Source: Amblyornis subalaris (taxonomy: Eukaryota; Chordata; Aves; Passeriformes; Ptilonorhynchidae). Taken from it: a stretch of DNA of 64,000 bases. Within the stretch, counting starts at the first letter, position 1, and every line of letters begins with the position of its first letter. Positions 61,062-64,000 of the stretch are shown here, in pieces. The notes under the pieces are model-generated. The model made no database searches and was not told the DNA's origin. It saw only the letters and a list, made by a program, of their open reading frames with translations. The stretch is from the NCBI GenBank assembly GCA_018881555.1, contig JACAXG010000091.1, positions 3,134,194 through 3,198,193 on the forward strand, read 5' to 3'. Position numbers and translations under genes: made by a program.

Positions 61062-61290
61062 TTCACAGAATTACAGACTGGTTGGAGTTGGAAGGGACCT
61101 TAAAGCCCATCTCATCCCATCCCCTGCCATGGGCAGGGACATCTTCCACTATCCAAGGCTGCTCCAAGCCCTGTCCAACCTGACCTTGGACACTTCCAGG
61201 GATCCAGGGGCAGCCACAGCTTCTCTGGGCAACCTGTGCCAGGGCCTCCCCACCCTCCCAGGGAAGAATTTCTTCCTAATTTCCAATTAT
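61062..61290 (-). mobile_element. CR1 LINE 3'-end fragment, antisense
   Basis: A well-preserved copy from 'ttcacagaattacagactgg' through 'gggacatcttccactatcc', 'gccacagcttctctgggc' and 'gaagaatttcttcctaattt'. Confidence 0.93.
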
Positions 61291-61755
61291 CCGTTCCTTC
61301 CTTCAGCATAGGTTGAATTTACTATCACTAGATTTATTTGGGTGCCTAAATAAGAGAGACTGGAGCAGGCTGACAGGTAGGAGAGGGTGACAGACAGATA
61401 TCTCAACATTCCTGCTTCTTTGAGCCTCTGTAACTTGTCATAGAACAGCCCAAATGAGCAGCACTGTTATTTCCAGAGAACTCGGGTGCCATCGTTTAAT
61501 GGGAACCTTCCGGAGCACAGGTGCCGTAAGGAAGGGATTTGGCTTTCTCCTGAGGATTGAAGGCTTTCTCAACAGGGAGCTGTTGGGGTGTGTTGAGCTA
61601 CTCTGTAGATAAATCTCTGTGCTTGTGTGCAGGCTGGAAAATGGGGATGGTTTGGCTTGGATTGTGGTTGTCTTGATGTCTGCAAGAGCAGAACCCGTGG
61701 AGCTGTGTGGGGGTGAAGCTGAGTTAAGCCATTATCTGCTCAGCAGATAAATAGT

Positions 61756-61878
61756 GCAGGCTGGATGGGGCTTGGAGCAACCTGGCGTAGTGGAAGGTGT
61801 CCCTGCNCGTGGCAGGGGGTTGGAATGAGATGAGTCTAAGGTCCCTTCAACCCAAAGAAATCCATGATTTTATGATTG
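61756..61878 (+). mobile_element. CR1 LINE 3' tail, sense
   Basis: 'ggcttggagcaacctggcgt', 'gtggaaggtgtccctgc' and the end 'ggtcccttcaacccaaagaa' then 'atccatgattttatgat' identify the last 120 bases of a CR1. Confidence 0.9.
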
Positions 61879-62968
61879 AACCGTGGATGTTGGGAGCAGG
61901 ATGAGCAATGAGCACTTGCGCTCCTTTTCAGTCTGTTTTGTTTCAAAGATTTTGATGCAGGAAAGAGGGATGAGTGTATGAGTGACACCGAGCCCACGGA
62001 GATGTTGTGTGTTCCCTACAGCCGTGCCCTTGGCCAGAAAGAGAGATAAGCCCTGGGGCTGGGGGGCTCAGGTATTTGGGGGGCTGGAAGGTGTGCACGG
62101 GTACAGCGAGTTCAGGAGGTGCCCCTGCGGTGGTTTGCTTTGACATTTGGTGTTCAGAGTTGCTGATNCCTTTTGAGAGGAGATGTGTGGAGCTATCTTT
62201 TCTTCACCAAAGCACTGACATTCCCGAGGAGGTCCAGGTGCTCCCCTGGGAGCTGCTCTGGTGCAGGTGAAGGGGGATGTGGCTGGTAGGAGGTCAGCCC
62301 ATGGTACAGGTGTCCTCAGTGGGCCAAAACTTGTTTGCTGCTCTGTCTGGGAATATTTAACTCCCTTCCCTTCAGGTTGCTTCCTGTTGCCAAAGCCTTC
62401 TTATCTGGAGGATGTTCTTCAATTTAAAAACGCTTAGATATAAATACATATTTGTACTATTTTCTGATGAGATTTTTACTCTGAAATCTCTCTCTGAGAT
62501 CACATCTGAGTTTTGTTGTGGTTTGCTTATTTCCATAGTTTTTTAATGCCTTCTCCACACCAGACTTGTGAAGAGCCTGCCTTTTACAGGGTGTCTGGCA
62601 TCAAACCTTCAGCCTCTAGCAGAGGAAACCCCCCAAATGAAGTATTTACAATGTGGCAGCTCAGAGCAGGAGGTGAGCAGCATTGCTTGAGTGCTCCTGC
62701 AAGAGCAGAGCATCCTCCTTCAGCATCCAGGGAGCTCCCAAGGCACCTGCAGGCTCAGCAGAATTGCCTTGTGGAAAAGCAAGGGAAGAGAGATTTAATT
62801 TAAATAAAAACCTGCTTGTGGTTTGGCTGTGGGCAGTGCTTTCTCCAAAGGATGGGTTGAAGAGCAGTGAAGCGGGAACCTCACTCTTTGTGTTGGCTCT
62901 GCTGTGGGCTGGGTTGGAAACACAACACCCATCTCCTTGCAGGAAAGGTGCTTTTTTTTCTTATATAA

Positions 62969-63040
62969 TCACAGAATCACAGACNGGCTTGAGTTGGAAG
63001 GGACCTTAAAGACCATCTCTTTCCATCCCCCTGGGAGGGC
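62969..63040 (-). mobile_element. CR1 LINE 3' terminal fragment, antisense
   Basis: 'tcacagaatcacagac' is followed by 'ggcttgagttggaagggacc' and 'ttaaagaccatctctttcc'; homology stops after about 70 bases. Confidence 0.85.
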
Positions 63041-64000
63041 AATCTCTCAGTTNTGTTACTTACTTACAAATCTCTTTGCTTTTGATAAAGAGGGTAAGGG
63101 AAACCATTTCTGAGCACAAAACTTCGCAGGGAAGGAGCTGGCCAGGAGCCTGTGCATTGGAGCAGTGTGCTCAGGTTTCGTAGCAAGATGTTTGCTGCAC
63201 CCAGTGAGTTATTGGTGCTGGCAGCTATGAAATGTTTATTGGGAAGGGAAGGGCTCCTACGTGCCCATCTCCGCATCCCCAGCGCTGCTGAGGGGATCTG
63301 GCTGAGCTGCAGCCTGGTTCCCGGGGGATGGAAGAAAGACAAGGAGACGTTTGCTCGTCACCAGCCAGACCCACCTTCCCGCGCCGGGAAAGGTCCGTGA
63401 CTGCGGCTTTGAAATGTAAACAAGTAAACAAATCTTGTTCCAAATTGTTGGTGTTTAAAGAGAGAAAAGTACATTCAGAGGAAACGTTCCTTTGTGGACT
63501 GTCCCTGGGGCTTCCTGTGGCCGATAAGAGCTGCTCCTCAGCTGTGCCCTCCCTACCAACGTCATCTCCAAAGCCTCGCTTCTGCCTTTTTAGTTTGAAG
63601 AGCATCGCGTCCAGCGTTGCGTGTTTTGATAACGATTCCTACAAATGTATTTATTCAAAACAAACACAGTGGGAAGCAACTACAAAGCAGGCTGCTCCAG
63701 CAGCTGGTGCCAGAGGGAGCTTGCTGTCTGTNTGTGATTATGGTGGGACAGGCTTGCAGAGCATCCATCCCGTTCCCTGCGTGCCAGGGCATTGGGAGCT
63801 TTGCCCTGGGAGTTGGCGTTGTGGGTTCGGGGTGATGGGTGTTCNGCTGAACAGAGCCCTTGCCCTCTCCACGGCCTTGTGGCATCTCCAGGAGTTCTTG
63901 AAGAGCAGTTGAGAGCAGAAATTGTCTGCATGGTGCATGGGGGGGACTCTGCAGTAGGAGCCATGGGTTGCTAATGGGGCCAGCAGCATCTGTGGCAAGG

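Larger units (their letters stand above)
58044..64000. other. Region without recognisable exons
   Basis: No coding exon is seen. Four more CR1 fragments (60377, 61062, 61756, 62969), a TG microsatellite at 58500-58550 and a short palindrome at 58316 are the only features I can support. Confidence 0.5.

Overview
The window is vertebrate nuclear DNA, almost certainly from a bird. It carries many CR1 LINE 3' ends of the avian type, small introns with GT/AG junctions, CpG-island promoters and one clear five-exon vertebrate gene. There are no bacterial genes, operons or CRISPR arrays. Most open reading frames in the window are chance frames in GC-rich or repetitive DNA. Isolated single-base Ns are scattered throughout and look like ambiguous or heterozygous calls.

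Positions 1-6.4 kb are non-coding, with a possible poly(A) signal of an upstream gene at the very left edge and one CR1 copy. Positions 6.38-19.3 kb hold a complete plus-strand CCN-family (matricellular growth factor) gene. It has a TATA-like element, five coding exons and about 1.6 kb of 3' UTR ending at an AATAAA. The spliced product is 349 residues: signal peptide, IGFBP, VWC, TSP1 and a full 10-cysteine C-terminal knot. Its sequence is closest to CTGF/CCN2 but has a different C-terminus. The best identification is CCN5 (WISP2) still carrying the C-terminal knot that mammalian CCN5 lacks.

Positions 19.3-20.9 kb are a CpG island ending in a promoter with a perfect CArG box, two perfect cAMP response elements, GC boxes and a good splice donor at 20872/20873. 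No ATG is visible in that exon. A second CpG island at 39.7-40.8 kb has paired CCAAT boxes and another plus-strand donor at 40387/40388, again without an ATG. No coding exon was recognised from 20.9 kb to 64 kb. I infer alternative non-coding first exons of one plus-strand gene whose coding part lies to the right of the window. PKIG is a candidate only from the human neighbourhood of CCN5.

The rest (20.9-39.7 and 41.1-64 kb) is intron-like or intergenic DNA. It contains about fifteen CR1 fragments across the whole window, a 37-bp GC-rich minisatellite at 22.0-22.3 kb, a long alternating purine-pyrimidine tract downstream of the second promoter, and some AT-rich blocks that could be conserved regulatory DNA. 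I did not find evidence of a wholly novel biological system. The most informative items are the CCN gene with its retained knot domain, the paired non-coding promoters, and the minisatellite whose Ns appear to record two haplotypes.
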